DNA of 64,000 nucleotides from Ziziphus jujuba. Taxonomy: Eukaryota; Streptophyta; Magnoliopsida; Rosales; Rhamnaceae. The notes below the pieces were generated by a model. It worked only from the letters and a program-made list of their open reading frames with translations, did not search any database and was not told the DNA's origin. Shown one piece after another: positions 35,754 to 47,359 of the stretch. Position 1 is the stretch's first letter, and each line of letters begins with the position of its first letter. The DNA is taken from positions 21,602,001-21,666,000 of the forward strand of contig NC_083388.1 of assembly GCF_031755915.1 (NCBI RefSeq), given 5' to 3'. Made by a program: the position numbers and the translations under genes.

Positions 35754-36296
35754 ATTTTCGAGACTACGAAGGCCCAATTTTGGGTTATTGGATTCCAAAC
35801 TGGAATAGTGAGACTGGGCGGATGTAGCTAACTACCTGATAGAGCTTGGTATTCGTTTTTTTATCCTCTTTCTTTTTTTTCTTTTTTTTTCTTTTTTTTT
35901 TTTTTTTATAAATTGTACTTATTAAAAAAAAAAAAAAACTTATAATGTCTAACAAAACTTTTAAAAATATATATTCAATTGTACAATATCTAAACCATAT
36001 GGATTAACATTCATTATAAATATTGCCGTTGGACAGTATTATTTTTCAAAGCAATATTTATATTACTTATATACTATATTAATTTTCACAATCCATATTT
36101 TTATTGAACATGCTTTAAGGGTTTGTTCACAAAGTAATAATTATCGTTATACTATGTTTATGTTCTGCCATTATCAAAGTAATAATTAAAAAAAGAAAAA
36201 AAGAAAAACAATAACAATAATGATAATAATTTTAACCCAAGTTGGCAATGCCCAGAGCAAATCTTCTCTAGCCAATATGTTCAGTGATGCCATGGC

Positions 36297-36920
36297 TAGA
36301 GGTGACAATCTAGGTTATGACACAATGATATGATTCAAAAATGATACAGAATAAATAGGTTTGGATTTATTATAAATGGGTTTGGATCATAATCGGATTA
36401 ACCTGTTTAACACGATTATTAATCGTGTCATTTTCGGGTTGACCTATTTAACTCGAAATTGATCTGTTATGATCCATTTATTAAACGTGTCAATTTTAAC
36501 CCGACATGATTATATACCTATTACAACTCATTTAAATTATAATTTTATCCATATATAATATTTAATAACTAAAAAATATTATAAATTAAAAACTTTATAA
36601 AAACAATTTTCTATCATTAATTTTTTAAAGATAAAAAATAAATCTTTAATAAAATGAATAGGTTAATTTTCAAGTTAATATGTTAATTTTCAGATTAACA
36701 GATCAATTTCAGGTTAACAGATTAATAGGTCAACACGACCCATTAAAGTAATCGTGTTAAACAGGTCGTGTCGTGTTGATCTATTTATAAATGGGTTGGA
36801 TTAGTGTTTTAGGTACCTGACACGATTAATAAATGGGTTGTATTCGGGTTAGGCATTTTTGACACGATTATTAAACGGGTTGACATGAACATGACCCATG
36901 AACATGAATTGCCAAGTCTG
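36297..36920. mobile_element. Non-autonomous hAT-type element
   Basis: The left end TAGAGGTGACAAT and right end ATTGCCAAGTCTG are imperfect inverse copies that fit the hAT consensus (C/T)AGRGGTGGCAA. The octamer GCCATGGC stands on both sides (36289-36296 and 36921-36928) as an exact 8-bp target duplication. The 624-bp interior is full of repeated sense and antisense words such as ACACGATTATTAA, GGGTTGACC and AACAGGTCGTGTC, common in short plant hAT relatives. No coding capacity. Confidence 0.85.
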
Positions 36921-36928
36921 GCCATGGC

Positions 36929-37315
36929 CACTAACTCTATTTACCAACTAACGTGATAAACAACGTGTAATTATTTTATTAATTGAGAATTTAATATAAC
37001 TTAATTATAAATAAGCAAATCTATAAATATTTAAATAAAACCAAATACAAATTAATAAAATTGGTTTATCATTTTCCACGCTAGTTGATAAATAAAGCCT
37101 TGCATTGTGGCTTACCAAAATAATAATAATAATAATAACAATAATAATAAAGCGTTGCATTGTGTTTATCATTCACAGTATCTTTCGAGTTAGTTAAACA
37201 TGATATTGTGCATTAAAAGGTAAATTGACCACTAAAGCAAAATATCATGTTCTAAAAGACGTATATCAAACGCCTTCTAAATGTATTTTATAAGAGAGAA
37301 AAGTCATAAATTCAC

Positions 37316-37353
<38 letters not shown>

Positions 37354-38140
37354 CATAAAATCAATGTTATGCAAGAATATGGGTAGCCAATATTTCCATT
37401 CTAAGTTGATGCCGGGATGAACAATTGAACTGCAAATTAGACCCTTTAGATGATAATGATATGCCATTTGATGGCTGAAGGGCTGGCTATACAAGCCAAC
37501 TCATATGGAACAGCAGTGGCACAACGAGAGACTCCTCACAAAACTGTAAAACGAGGAAGCAAACACGAAGTAACATCGAAATGAACCTGAAATTATTGAC
37601 TGAATTGTTTCTTCAAAGCATAAGAGATAAGACAGCTATCAGAATATAACATAAAATTAATAAAGTTCTGATTCATTACAAAAATATTGAGATTTTATGG
37701 AACGGAGAGAAGAAGGATTCATCACGAAAACTGTATTAATTACAGAAAATCATTAACTAGTAACTAGATAGTTAAAGAAACTTGATTAGCACAAAACCCT
37801 CAAAATAATCTCCCATAGCTCATTTGGAACTGAACATTGGTGCTTCCTCAGCTTTCCCTGTAAGCCTTTTGTCGCTGTATATATAAAAATAAAAGTCACA
37901 ACAAGGTGCTGCTGAACACCTGTTCTGCTCAACAGAATTCAGAAAGTTAAAATGGCCTCAATCTGATGTGAATGGACGATTGGCATTTGCTTGTGCTCCA
38001 AGTATTACTATTTTTACATTTCTAGCCCCATTAGAAACTGAATGACTAGCATCCTCAGTTTGTCCCAGACAAACCCCAATTTTCAAGCTGACCAAGAAAA
38101 TTCTGCTCTTTATCAAGACTAATTATCCATGAAAATCACA
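36929..38140. other. Spacer and probable 3' untranslated region of the SANT gene
   Basis: Contains a (GA)n microsatellite at about 37319-37351 and AT-rich DNA. From about 37700 the sequence is more complex and probably includes the 3' untranslated region and terminator of the minus-strand SANT gene ending at 38145. No separate gene is supported. Confidence 0.5.
37319..37351. repeat. (GA)16 microsatellite
   Basis: Uninterrupted GA dinucleotides in spacer between the hAT-type element and the SANT gene. Confidence 0.92.
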
Positions 38141-38144
38141 AAAC

Positions 38145-41100
38145 TTAAGATGATAAGAAGCTTTGGAAATCCCCAAGCCACTTTCCTTCAGTTTTATCCA
38201 GTGTTTTGCTAACGATCTCTTTGTTGACATTGCAAGCTACCTTTACGTCTTTGTCTTCCTTTAACACTGGAGGCCCAGTAACGGCATCACTATGATTTGA
38301 AGTAATTTTGACCCTACTGCGGGCCTTGCGGGATGGGTTAGAAAATGGATTTTCTCGTTTTTGACCTTCTGTGCTTTTTGCCCGCCTCTGGACATTTAAG
38401 AATCCATTTTCAAGAGATTCTAATGCTCTAATGGTCAATGGTCGGTTTCGTGTGCTTTGCCTCCTATGGTTCATGTCTTGCTCTGAGCTACCAATATCGG
38501 TAGAGATCCTCAATGTCCCAGGAACAGGTTTCTTCATTTCACTATGACAACATGAACTATCCATATTTATAACCCGGCCGCCATCCTCTTCCATAGTTAA
38601 CACTTCACTGTTTCTGGAGTCCGGAAGACCCTCTGGTAGGTTCAGGTTAGATGAGACCTGGGTTTGATGTTTCTCATTTATCTCTTGGGACAGGTGCCCA
38701 ACAACACAATTCCCACCAAGAATTCCAAAACTGCTCTTCTTTTCTGGACTGTCTTCAGTGACAGAAGTAATTGATGATCCCTTCTCTTGAGGACCAGAAG
38801 AGATGACATTCGTGCTTGCATTGGGTGAGTTAACTGTCTCATGGATTTCCATTCGTTTTGATCCCAAACCTCGAGAGCAATTTTCAGTTAGGTGGCTAGT
38901 CTCTGCCTTTGCACAAGCAGTTAATCTTCTCCGTTTGACGAGAGGACCTATATAACTTGGATGGCCAGATTTTGCTCTCCGACTGAATTGGTGCAATATG
39001 GTCTTCTCTGAATGCTTCTCATCAGCCATCATGGCATTTTGATCCTGGTGACTATTCACCATTTTCTTAGCAGTATCTGAGTTGGTGGCTATTGTCTTTG
39101 TACCATCACCATCACGTGTATCCTTATGCCAGTTGGTTTTAAAATTTTTCCTTTTACCATTTAATGGAACATCAATAGCATCTGGCCCATGCCTGCCCAC
39201 TGAATCCATAAAGGAGTTCCCTTGAGTTTTTCTCAAGCGGCCAGTCAACTCAGATGTGCTTTGAACTGCTGTAGGTAAATATCTCAATTGTCTCAATTTT
39301 GGTGATTTTCCTCCATGGACTAGACTGGTATCAACAACAGTAAACCTCATACAATCTGAATCATCACCATCAGATACCCTCTTATTGTGCTTGGCCTTTT
39401 CCAAATGGAATAGTTTTTCAAAAGTCTCATGTTCGGTCAGCTCATCCTCAGAAGCATCCTCTTCAATTTTTCCTGAATAATTGGTTTCTTTGGAAATAAT
39501 TTTGAAATCAACAGGTGAATGCCTTAGTTCCCTTATGCTTGATGACTTTCCACCATAAACCAAACTGGTATCAACAATAGTGAACTTCACATGGCTCTGA
39601 CCACCAGTAGAAACTCGGGGTTTCAGGTAGCAATGGCGTTGACGATCAGATAGCTCATCCTGATCCGACATCACTTCTGGAGCCAATGCATCTTCTTCAT
39701 TCCGAATTCCAGCAGGAGATTCTTCAGAATCTAGCTCAAGAAGATTTGGTTCAGATGCCACTTTGTTCAAGACATCACTAACAGAATCAAAGTAGTGGTC
39801 TCCCTTTACAAGCTTTGTTCTAGAGAACTTCTTTATACCTGGTATAAGAAACACTAGGTAATGTTTAGAACTTATGTAGCCGAGATTTTTAGGTTGCTCA
39901 GAGTGCCATCCTTTTGCAAGTAAACGGGGCCACACAGCTTCCCAGAAGATATCATTACATCGAGCTTTGCTTAATCGAAACCCTCCGGTCAAATACTGCA
40001 CTATGTCATTGGATGTAAGAGAAGAACAAGCTTGACCAGTAGGCAATTTGGGACATACTGGAATATCATGATTGATCTTCGCAGGCTCCAGCGCAAAGCC
40101 TGTGAGATCTTCTTTCCCTTTACCAATAGCTACAGCTTCCACAAGTAATTGAATGCCAACAATAGACTTTACAAAGGTGACATATTCTTCTAGTGAAGTA
40201 CTTCCTTCTGAAAATGATTTGTATCCCTGCAAATAGGTTGGAGTGAGGAATGAGACATAACAGTTACTGTCAATACATGTCAGGTCTGCTAAGAAACCCA
40301 CAAGACAGGGCCTAACTTCAGTAATTACAATTTGGGGGAGATACTTTTGCAACAAATCTCTAACTAAATTTGTATGAGTCAATTGGATAAAACATCCTTA
40401 TATTGTTTATTTAATAGATTTTATAAAATTCCATAGAGGTGGACATTGTAAAATCATAGGATACCAAGCTGAAAGTCTTGATAAAGAGTTAAGATTTCCA
40501 TAACTTCATTGTTAAGAGTTAAGACTTCTCCTTAAATATATGGAAAATATATGGAAGTTTCATTTTCAGATATAACTTGTAAAATTAAATCAAATATAAA
40601 TATGGAGAATAAAAAGGTGTACAAATAGTATTTGAAGCAAGAAGGGAACTCAATTGTTATTGGAGTGATGCACCTGGGGGAGTACAAAATAATAACATAT
40701 GCATTTACCGTTGTGTGACAATAAGTAAGTTCACTTTAGCATACATTGCAAACAGATGACAAGTTTCCTTTTTAACTCATTCAATAACAGAGAGAAAATT
40801 GGTGATAAGTTTAATACCAACAAGATATGACCACATATATGCAACATTTATACCGACCAAACAAATCTAGTCTAGAAATTTTTGCATACTTGTCCTATTA
40901 ATTGAGCAGTGAACGATGATATACCTCCAACAAAGTATTTTGAACTTCCTCTGGGACATGAGGAAACAGACGAGATAACAATTCTTGTTGCCTCCATCCA
41001 GTAAAAATTTTCCGTCCAGTTACATATTTCCTTCTTTTAATCTTTCGGCAGTCTGACCACCTCCGATGTGCATGAGACCTATAAAACTTCCCATAGTAAA

Positions 41101-42885
41101 ATGACAGTATTTTTCCCATGTCTTTAGTCTCCATAAATCTCTGTATCTGAAAAAAGTTCTTCCCAAATATATATAAACCAAGGAGAAAACTATCCACTTC
41201 AGCATCACTCCAAGAGTGACTTGATAAACCAGGAACAGGATAACCACTTTTGCTTTGCATATGATCAAAGTTCCTTTTACCAGTCAACATTGCTTCAAAC
41301 CTTCCTTGTCTAGACTCTCTTCCATGTTCCAACCCATATTGGAAGGGTTCAACATTATGTTCCAAACTTTTCTTCTTTAGCTTAATACAATTCTTTTTAC
41401 CATTTCTAGCATCTGACTCACTCACATTAACTGCATCATCAGAGATTTTTGGTGATGCTAACCCTTTGTCTTCAATGTTATTCGCTTCTTCATGGATCCA
41501 CATTATTGGGATGGGCAAACCCATTAAAAAGGGATGGGAAACATCAAAAATTTCAGAATAATTAGGGTTAGTCAACAGCTTCAGATGCTCAGATTCAGAT
41601 ATTATTGAAGGTATGTTGACCTGGAACTTATCACCAATCCGGGGATTCACCAGTGAATCTCCAAAAATATTGTTTATTTCAGAAGAATCTGGAGAAAATA
41701 AATGTTCTATAGATGTTTCCCTAGTGCAATTGCCATTGCAATCCAGCTCCACCGTTTCCACCTACCAAAAGATATAGGCTAAGAATCATGAGAGCAATCA
41801 AAGAGAAACATTTAGGAGTACAAAGTAAAAAGAAAAGATTTCAGTATGAAGATGCTCAAGTAAATAAATGCCAAAAGTATAATGAACCGGACTGTCTGCA
41901 AGTCACCTAAATTGGAAACTAACAAACAAGAATACAGACCGTGCAAATGATAAATTTGTAACAAAGAAAAAACCGATCAATAATTAATTGATTATGGTGG
42001 CTTTTATAATTTATGCCACAAGTAACCTAATGAAGTCCCGAAATGACCAAATCATCTCAAAAGATGAGCAAAAGGGTCATCGCATATGGGGAATGGTTGA
42101 ATTTTCAAGCTTCAAGAATATGTTCTGTCGTGTGTATATAGAAACAATTAATATACAACGGCAATATTTCTCAATCCCTAAATTCAATTTTAGCACCCCA
42201 TCAAACATTTACGGTCAAAATTATCATCTGTTTATGAACAGTAACCAGAGATACTTCTACCAATAAAAAATCCCAAATCATAAGTGAGAACCTAGAGGAA
42301 AAGATCTCTCTTTTGAGGAGAATTTGAAACTGATCTCTAATCTACGACCACTGATTTTGTAATCTAGAATCTTAATATCCTGATCATAAAATGAATGTTA
42401 ACCTAAAACCCATTAACAATCTATTTACAGAAAAATATAACTCCAATTCGAAGCATATGATTGATGACTAACAAAATTGAGATACCAGATATCTCTAAAA
42501 GGCAAAACGGGGGAGAATATCAAAGACCACCAAAGTTGAAACAAGATAATCAACGAAGTTCCATTATGCTCTAAGGTGCAATAACAGTGCCATTAACCAT
42601 CTATAAAGACGCCATTGAAAACTAAAAGAAAATTTTAACCATAGTCAAACGTATCGAACACTGAAAGCTAATATAAGACACTAACGATAACATACTAACA
42701 GAACCCAAGTCAGACATTCAGAATCCAAAGTATACACGAAATTATGATGTGAAACCACAGGGATAGAAATATAAACGCAATGAAAAACACCATCAACAAT
42801 GCAGAAACTTGCCTTTAAGAACGTTAAAATAGTATGCAGAAAAGTAAAAGAGGAAAACGAGATTCGATATTCGACTTACCTCCAT
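38145..42885 (-). CDS. Plant SANT-domain chromatin protein (SANT1-4 family)
   Basis: Coding exons 42880-42885 (Met-Glu only), 40925-41761 and 38145-40226 join in phase 0 to 974 residues plus stop. An ELM2-like motif RIGDKFQVNIP begins at residue 43. A SANT domain (HSWSDAEVDSFLLGLYIFGK, RFMETKDMGKILSFYYGKFY) spans about 185-232. Then come the family-specific block EEYVTFVKSIVGIQLLVEAV, GKGKEDLTGFALEP and FRLSKARCNDIFWEAVWPRL (about 295-400), two copies of an FT[IV]VDTSLV[YH]GGKS motif (residues about 494 and 574), a KRRRL nuclear-localisation motif, and a long low-complexity tail. Arabidopsis relatives, annotated as arginine-glutamic acid dipeptide repeat proteins (At1g09040, At1g09050, At1g55050, At2g47820), have been reported with the histone deacetylase HDA6. 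The six-base first coding exon follows homologue-like MEVETVEL; longer in-frame N-termini upstream exist but look like leader. The spacer 40227-40924 is an intron. Confidence 0.93.
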
Positions 42886-43204
42886 GGAAAGAGCTCGAAA
42901 TGTCAAAAACCCACGTGAGAGATGTAACCTGGGTAAATGGGTTTTCATGTTATGCTTCCATTTACATCTATTACCAACCATTTGATGATGAAGCACATCG
43001 AAACTAAAGAAAACAAAGTACATAAAAACAGTGCGAGATAGGGAAAGAAAGATTACCTTGTTGGTTTAGCAGAGTTTATCAGCCTTCATGGGGTGTAGAA
43101 AAAGGTGAATTTACGGGGCTGAATAGAGAGAAGAAAGGCAGAGAAAAATAAGAAAAATCAGCGCGTTTTGCAAAAAACCAAAAAAAAAAAAAAAAAAATT
43201 GCAT

Positions 43205-43502
43205 ATAGAGCGAGCGACCGAAAGTAGCGTCTTATGTCTTACAAGTGTTTAGTACAAGCAGAAGGCACATAGAGAGACCATATACAATAAGATTCAAAAC
43301 CCATAAAGAGCAAATATTAAAATTGGAGGACTTCAACAAATTAGGTAGTATCTATTACGTAATTGTGTTTTACAAAATATTTTTTTTGCAACACATACAA
43401 ACAAATTCACAATTTATGCTTTTAGTGTTTATTATTTTACATGCTATAACTTTGAAGAGAATGTATATCAAAGAATGAGAACAAAAATGTTGAAAAATTA
43501 CT

Positions 43503-43544
<42 letters not shown>

Positions 43545-46517
43545 TATTATTATTATTATTATTTTTTAATCTGTTAAAAATAATACTACTAATGTAGTAC
43601 TGCGTCAGTTTCCATCTATTTCTTTTTATGCATTTCATAAACTAGTATAAACAATAAATATATACTAGCTGTAATTTGAGACACTGAATCAAATATATTC
43701 AAACTCAACTGCACATATTATGGAAATTAGGCTGCCAAATAAAATTGATCTCGTTTCAATAAGATGGAATTGTGCTTATTTGTTAATCTAAATTCAATAA
43801 TACTAAAGTGATCAAATTATTCATTAAATTTGTTTATCAAATATCATTTGATAAATGTTGTTTATAAAGAATTTGGCACTTGTTATATTACTTATCAAAA
43901 TTATAAGGCTTAACTATTATTTAAATAGAGTGAGTTTTATGGATAGATGAAGGTACCGGTAGAGATAATATGATTGGTACAAATACACATGTTTAGTACA
44001 AAACAAGTTGTTATATACATTATGTAGTTATAAAGAAAGGTTACTTATAATTAGTGGGAAAAAAAGAGAGGAGAAAATGCGAGCATCCAAAGTCTTATTC
44101 CACCGTTTCCATGCTTATAGTTTTATTTATTTTTCTTTGCTTTTTATTGGATTGTAAAGATAAGTCTATCAGGGTAATGAAGGTGAGTATAATATGTTAT
44201 TGATCAAAACTCAAAATTGTGTATTTGTGTCAAATGTCTATATGGCTAAGTCTGCAAACAAAAAAGAAAAAGAAAGCAAAACCCAAAAAACAAAAAAAAA
44301 AAAGAAAAAAAAAAGAAAAAAAAGAAAAGAAAAACTAATGATGAATATTTTACCATTACACAATGCGACCAATATTAAAGTAGTCCAACCAATTAGAATC
44401 GATCTTGTCTTTGTATTTCTGTAGTTTGAGAACAGCATGTATTTGTCGCTTTTCAATGCAATATTGCAGATGTTTTGTTTCCTTTTTATTTTAATTATAC
44501 ATAAATGGTATATTAAAAGAACAGAGTGAATGGTAAAAATCAAATGCTTAAGACAGCCAACAAAATAATCAAATATGTTTAATTCATTTACATTCACAAT
44601 TCCCATATCACATAAATGTGCTGCAAAAAATACAAATCCTTTTTTTTTTTTTTATAATTTAAAAAATGTTGGAAGGACATAAGTTTCCTTATTTTCATAG
44701 TTAAAATTGAAATCCTTTACCAACTCATTTATCCATTTGAATGTATACCAATATATTTTCATTATAATAAAGTAATTTAGGAGAAAATACTTAGTTATAT
44801 CTCAAATTCAAAATCCGTAATAACAACAAATAGAGAATTTTTATTTTTATTATTTTAACTTAATTTATGTTCCAAATACAAGTTAAGGTAACTATGTTTT
44901 TAATTGTTTTTGGTGTGGAAGTAATGAAAAAGAGTATCTCCTTACATTTATACATATAATTATTTAGGGAAGAAAATGTTTATATGTAAAATTTCTAGAT
45001 CTTAGAGTATTATTAACAAGGTTTTTTATTTTTTTTTTAAATCTTTTTTTGGGTTATTTCATAAAGCAAAAAGCCATTCATCCCAATTCAATAAATTTAC
45101 TCTTGGGTTGACAGCATTAAGGTTCTACCACATTGCCGAGTTAGGTCCAACTCTGCCACATGGCATAGCCCATATGGTGCTAGTCAACCGTAAGTCGTCA
45201 CGGATGGACTGTTTGTCGCCTATCTATCTATCTTCTACCATCAGTTGTTGGGCCCAAGACCCGAGTATTCTCTGACCCGAAGTGTCCCATTCTAAAAAGG
45301 GTTACCGGGTTAAAACATATGCTTGTATAGCTTGAATGTATAGCAGTAACGTTATGAACTGTCAGCGGGTCACCCCGATATGAGCTCCAGGCTATCGGGG
45401 TCAACGCCCTCCAAAATATATGAAACAAATGAAGTCTTATCAATTCTTTTATTTTATTTTATTTTTTTGGTTTTTTAATTCGGATTCGTGCCTCGTACTT
45501 AGCCTCTTGATCAGAAGAATATTTTAATTAATGATTTATAAGAGTTTACATAAATTTATTTGAATATAGTAATGCAAGTATTAAGTTTGAGGGTTACGGA
45601 CTTCCAGCTTCAAAAGTTTGATTAGGCTGTGTATTATTTTGGATTTTAAATATATATATATTTATATATAGTGAAGTTACGATGCGGATTGTATCATAGT
45701 CAATATTTTTTAAAAAATAATATCGGTTTTACTATTACATACATAAAATAAAATCAATATTTTTTTTTTAAAAATATTATTTTTGATGTAAGTCTATATA
45801 CAGATGAACTGTATCATAAAATTACTTTATATATATATATATATATATACATACACATATAATGAGTGTCTGTGTGTGTGATAGCCTTTGTTTTTTAGAT
45901 AGAAAACGAATCGAAAGTGTATGATAAAATTGTGCTTAAGAAGGAGCGATTTGGATTTAGTTTCATGCATTCTTTTGGAGATTCTTTCTGAGGGTATGTC
46001 TAATTTGGAATACTCTACTATGAATCCATAGTAATTTATTGTACGCTTAACTTCATACATTATGTTATTGCATTTTGCTTGGTTGCTGGGAATTAAACCG
46101 GTAAAAAGGAAAGGAAAATGGAAGTTTCAGAATCCTTCGCTTTGGCTTCTTTTAATTTAAATAAAAATAAAAATAAAAATAAAAAAAAAGGAAAAGGAAA
46201 GGAGCAATGGACTTCAAATGATATGGATTTTACTACCTACCACTTGAGCTGCTACAATACAGAATCTAAGATTCAAAGCTTTCTACTTTCTCACACTTTC
46301 TGAGCAACAAAACAGGGGATTATTGTATACAGATATTTATTATGACAATAATTACATTAATCTTAATCTCCAAATTCAGTTATTTAGTGACAATCTCTAA
46401 GAAACGATTTTTGACTAGGTTGAAAATTTGAGCAAAGAGAGAAAACTGACATTGAATTAGCAGAGAGCTTCTACAACATGCGAAGGTTATGCTTTTCAAA
46501 ATGTAGACCGAGTATGA
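43205..46517 (+). repeat. Segmental duplication, copy A
   Basis: Matches copy B (47360-50719) in the same order and orientation over about 3.3 kb. Shared landmarks include GAGCGAGCGACCGAAAGTAG near the start, GGCACATAGAGAGACCATAT, the AAGACCCGAGTATT/GGGTTAAAACATAT block (45257 and 49680) and the start of the methyltransferase gene at the end. Divergence is substantial, with many substitutions and indels. It contains no intact gene. Its left edge lies just upstream of the SANT gene leader. Confidence 0.9.
43508..43563. repeat. (TA)17(ATT)7 compound microsatellite
   Basis: A TA run at about 43508-43541 passes into ATT repeats up to about 43563, inside duplicated copy A. The corresponding run in copy B (47670-47690) is much shorter. 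Confidence 0.9.
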
Positions 46518-46558
46518 TAAAACAATTTGAAGATGCTGGAGGGCCATCTTCAATTTAA
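46478..46558 (+). pseudogene. Truncated 5' end of the methyltransferase gene
   Basis: ATG at 46478 opens MRRLCFSKCRPSMIKQFED, nearly the same as the first 12 residues of the intact gene at 50682 (MGRLCFSKCRPS). Similarity ends at about codon 13 where the duplicated segment stops. The frame continues for 26 codons in total to TAA at 46556-46558. The upstream region is also duplicated, so it may still be transcribed. It encodes no methyltransferase domain and lacks the membrane segment. Confidence 0.8.
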
Positions 46559-46559
46559 A

Positions 46560-47359
46560 GGAAAGAAAATATGCCAGTTAAGCTTCAATTTAAAGAAAAT
46601 AAAATAAAATGAAATTGAGGTGCAAAAAAATTTAACTTCAACAATGAGCAAAAGAATCCTGACGGATTTTTTAATGTCTTATGAATAAAAATTTTTAAAA
46701 CAAAATAATTAGAACAATAAATAATTGTTTTTTTATCTAGCAAAACTAGAAAACTGAAGAGAAACTAAAAGGAGTAAGAGAAACTAAAAAGAGTTGTGGA
46801 TTAAACCTTGAGGCTATCAAGAGATTTGAGACTTGACTTCCATGTTTCTCTAGAGCATCCATGTTCAAGTCACATTCTTTGTAAAAATAATCTATTCTAT
46901 AAACTACACTATTAGATAACTAACCATAAAAAAGATCTTTTAAATTTAAACACAATCTATTAAATTTAATTTTTATCATACATATAACTTGTTAAAAAAC
47001 TCAATTATAAAATTTATTTTAAAATAAAAAATTAAAATCAAAATAATCAATACAAAATTATATTTAATTAATGTTTAATAATATAAAGAAAATAATTATA
47101 TTTACAAAATTAAATATTAAATAGATAAATTAAAATATTATATATAAGAAAATAATAATGAGTAATATGAACAACAAGTTATAATGTTTAATCAGTATAA
47201 TAAAACATATTTTTTTTATGTGTTAACAGGTTCATGTTTCACTGTCAACAACTCGATAACTAACAACCATTTCATCATATTAAGGCAAACCTCAACACTG
47301 GTGAATTCATATGTCTATATACCTTTTGCTTTGTTTCCATTTATTTGTTGAAAATTGCT
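46560..47359. other. AT-rich spacer between the duplicated copies
   Basis: About 800 bases between copy A and copy B, very AT-rich, with no gene, no obvious terminal repeats and no recognisable element. Confidence 0.6.

Noticed and set aside
42886..43023. Longer in-frame N-terminus of the SANT protein from Met at 43023 or internal Mets
   Set aside because: Residues upstream of MEVETVEL look like translated leader, whereas homologues start near this motif.
44280..44340. Lys-rich open frame in copy A
   Set aside because: Made of an A/G-rich low-complexity tract; the equivalent place in copy B is not open in the same way.
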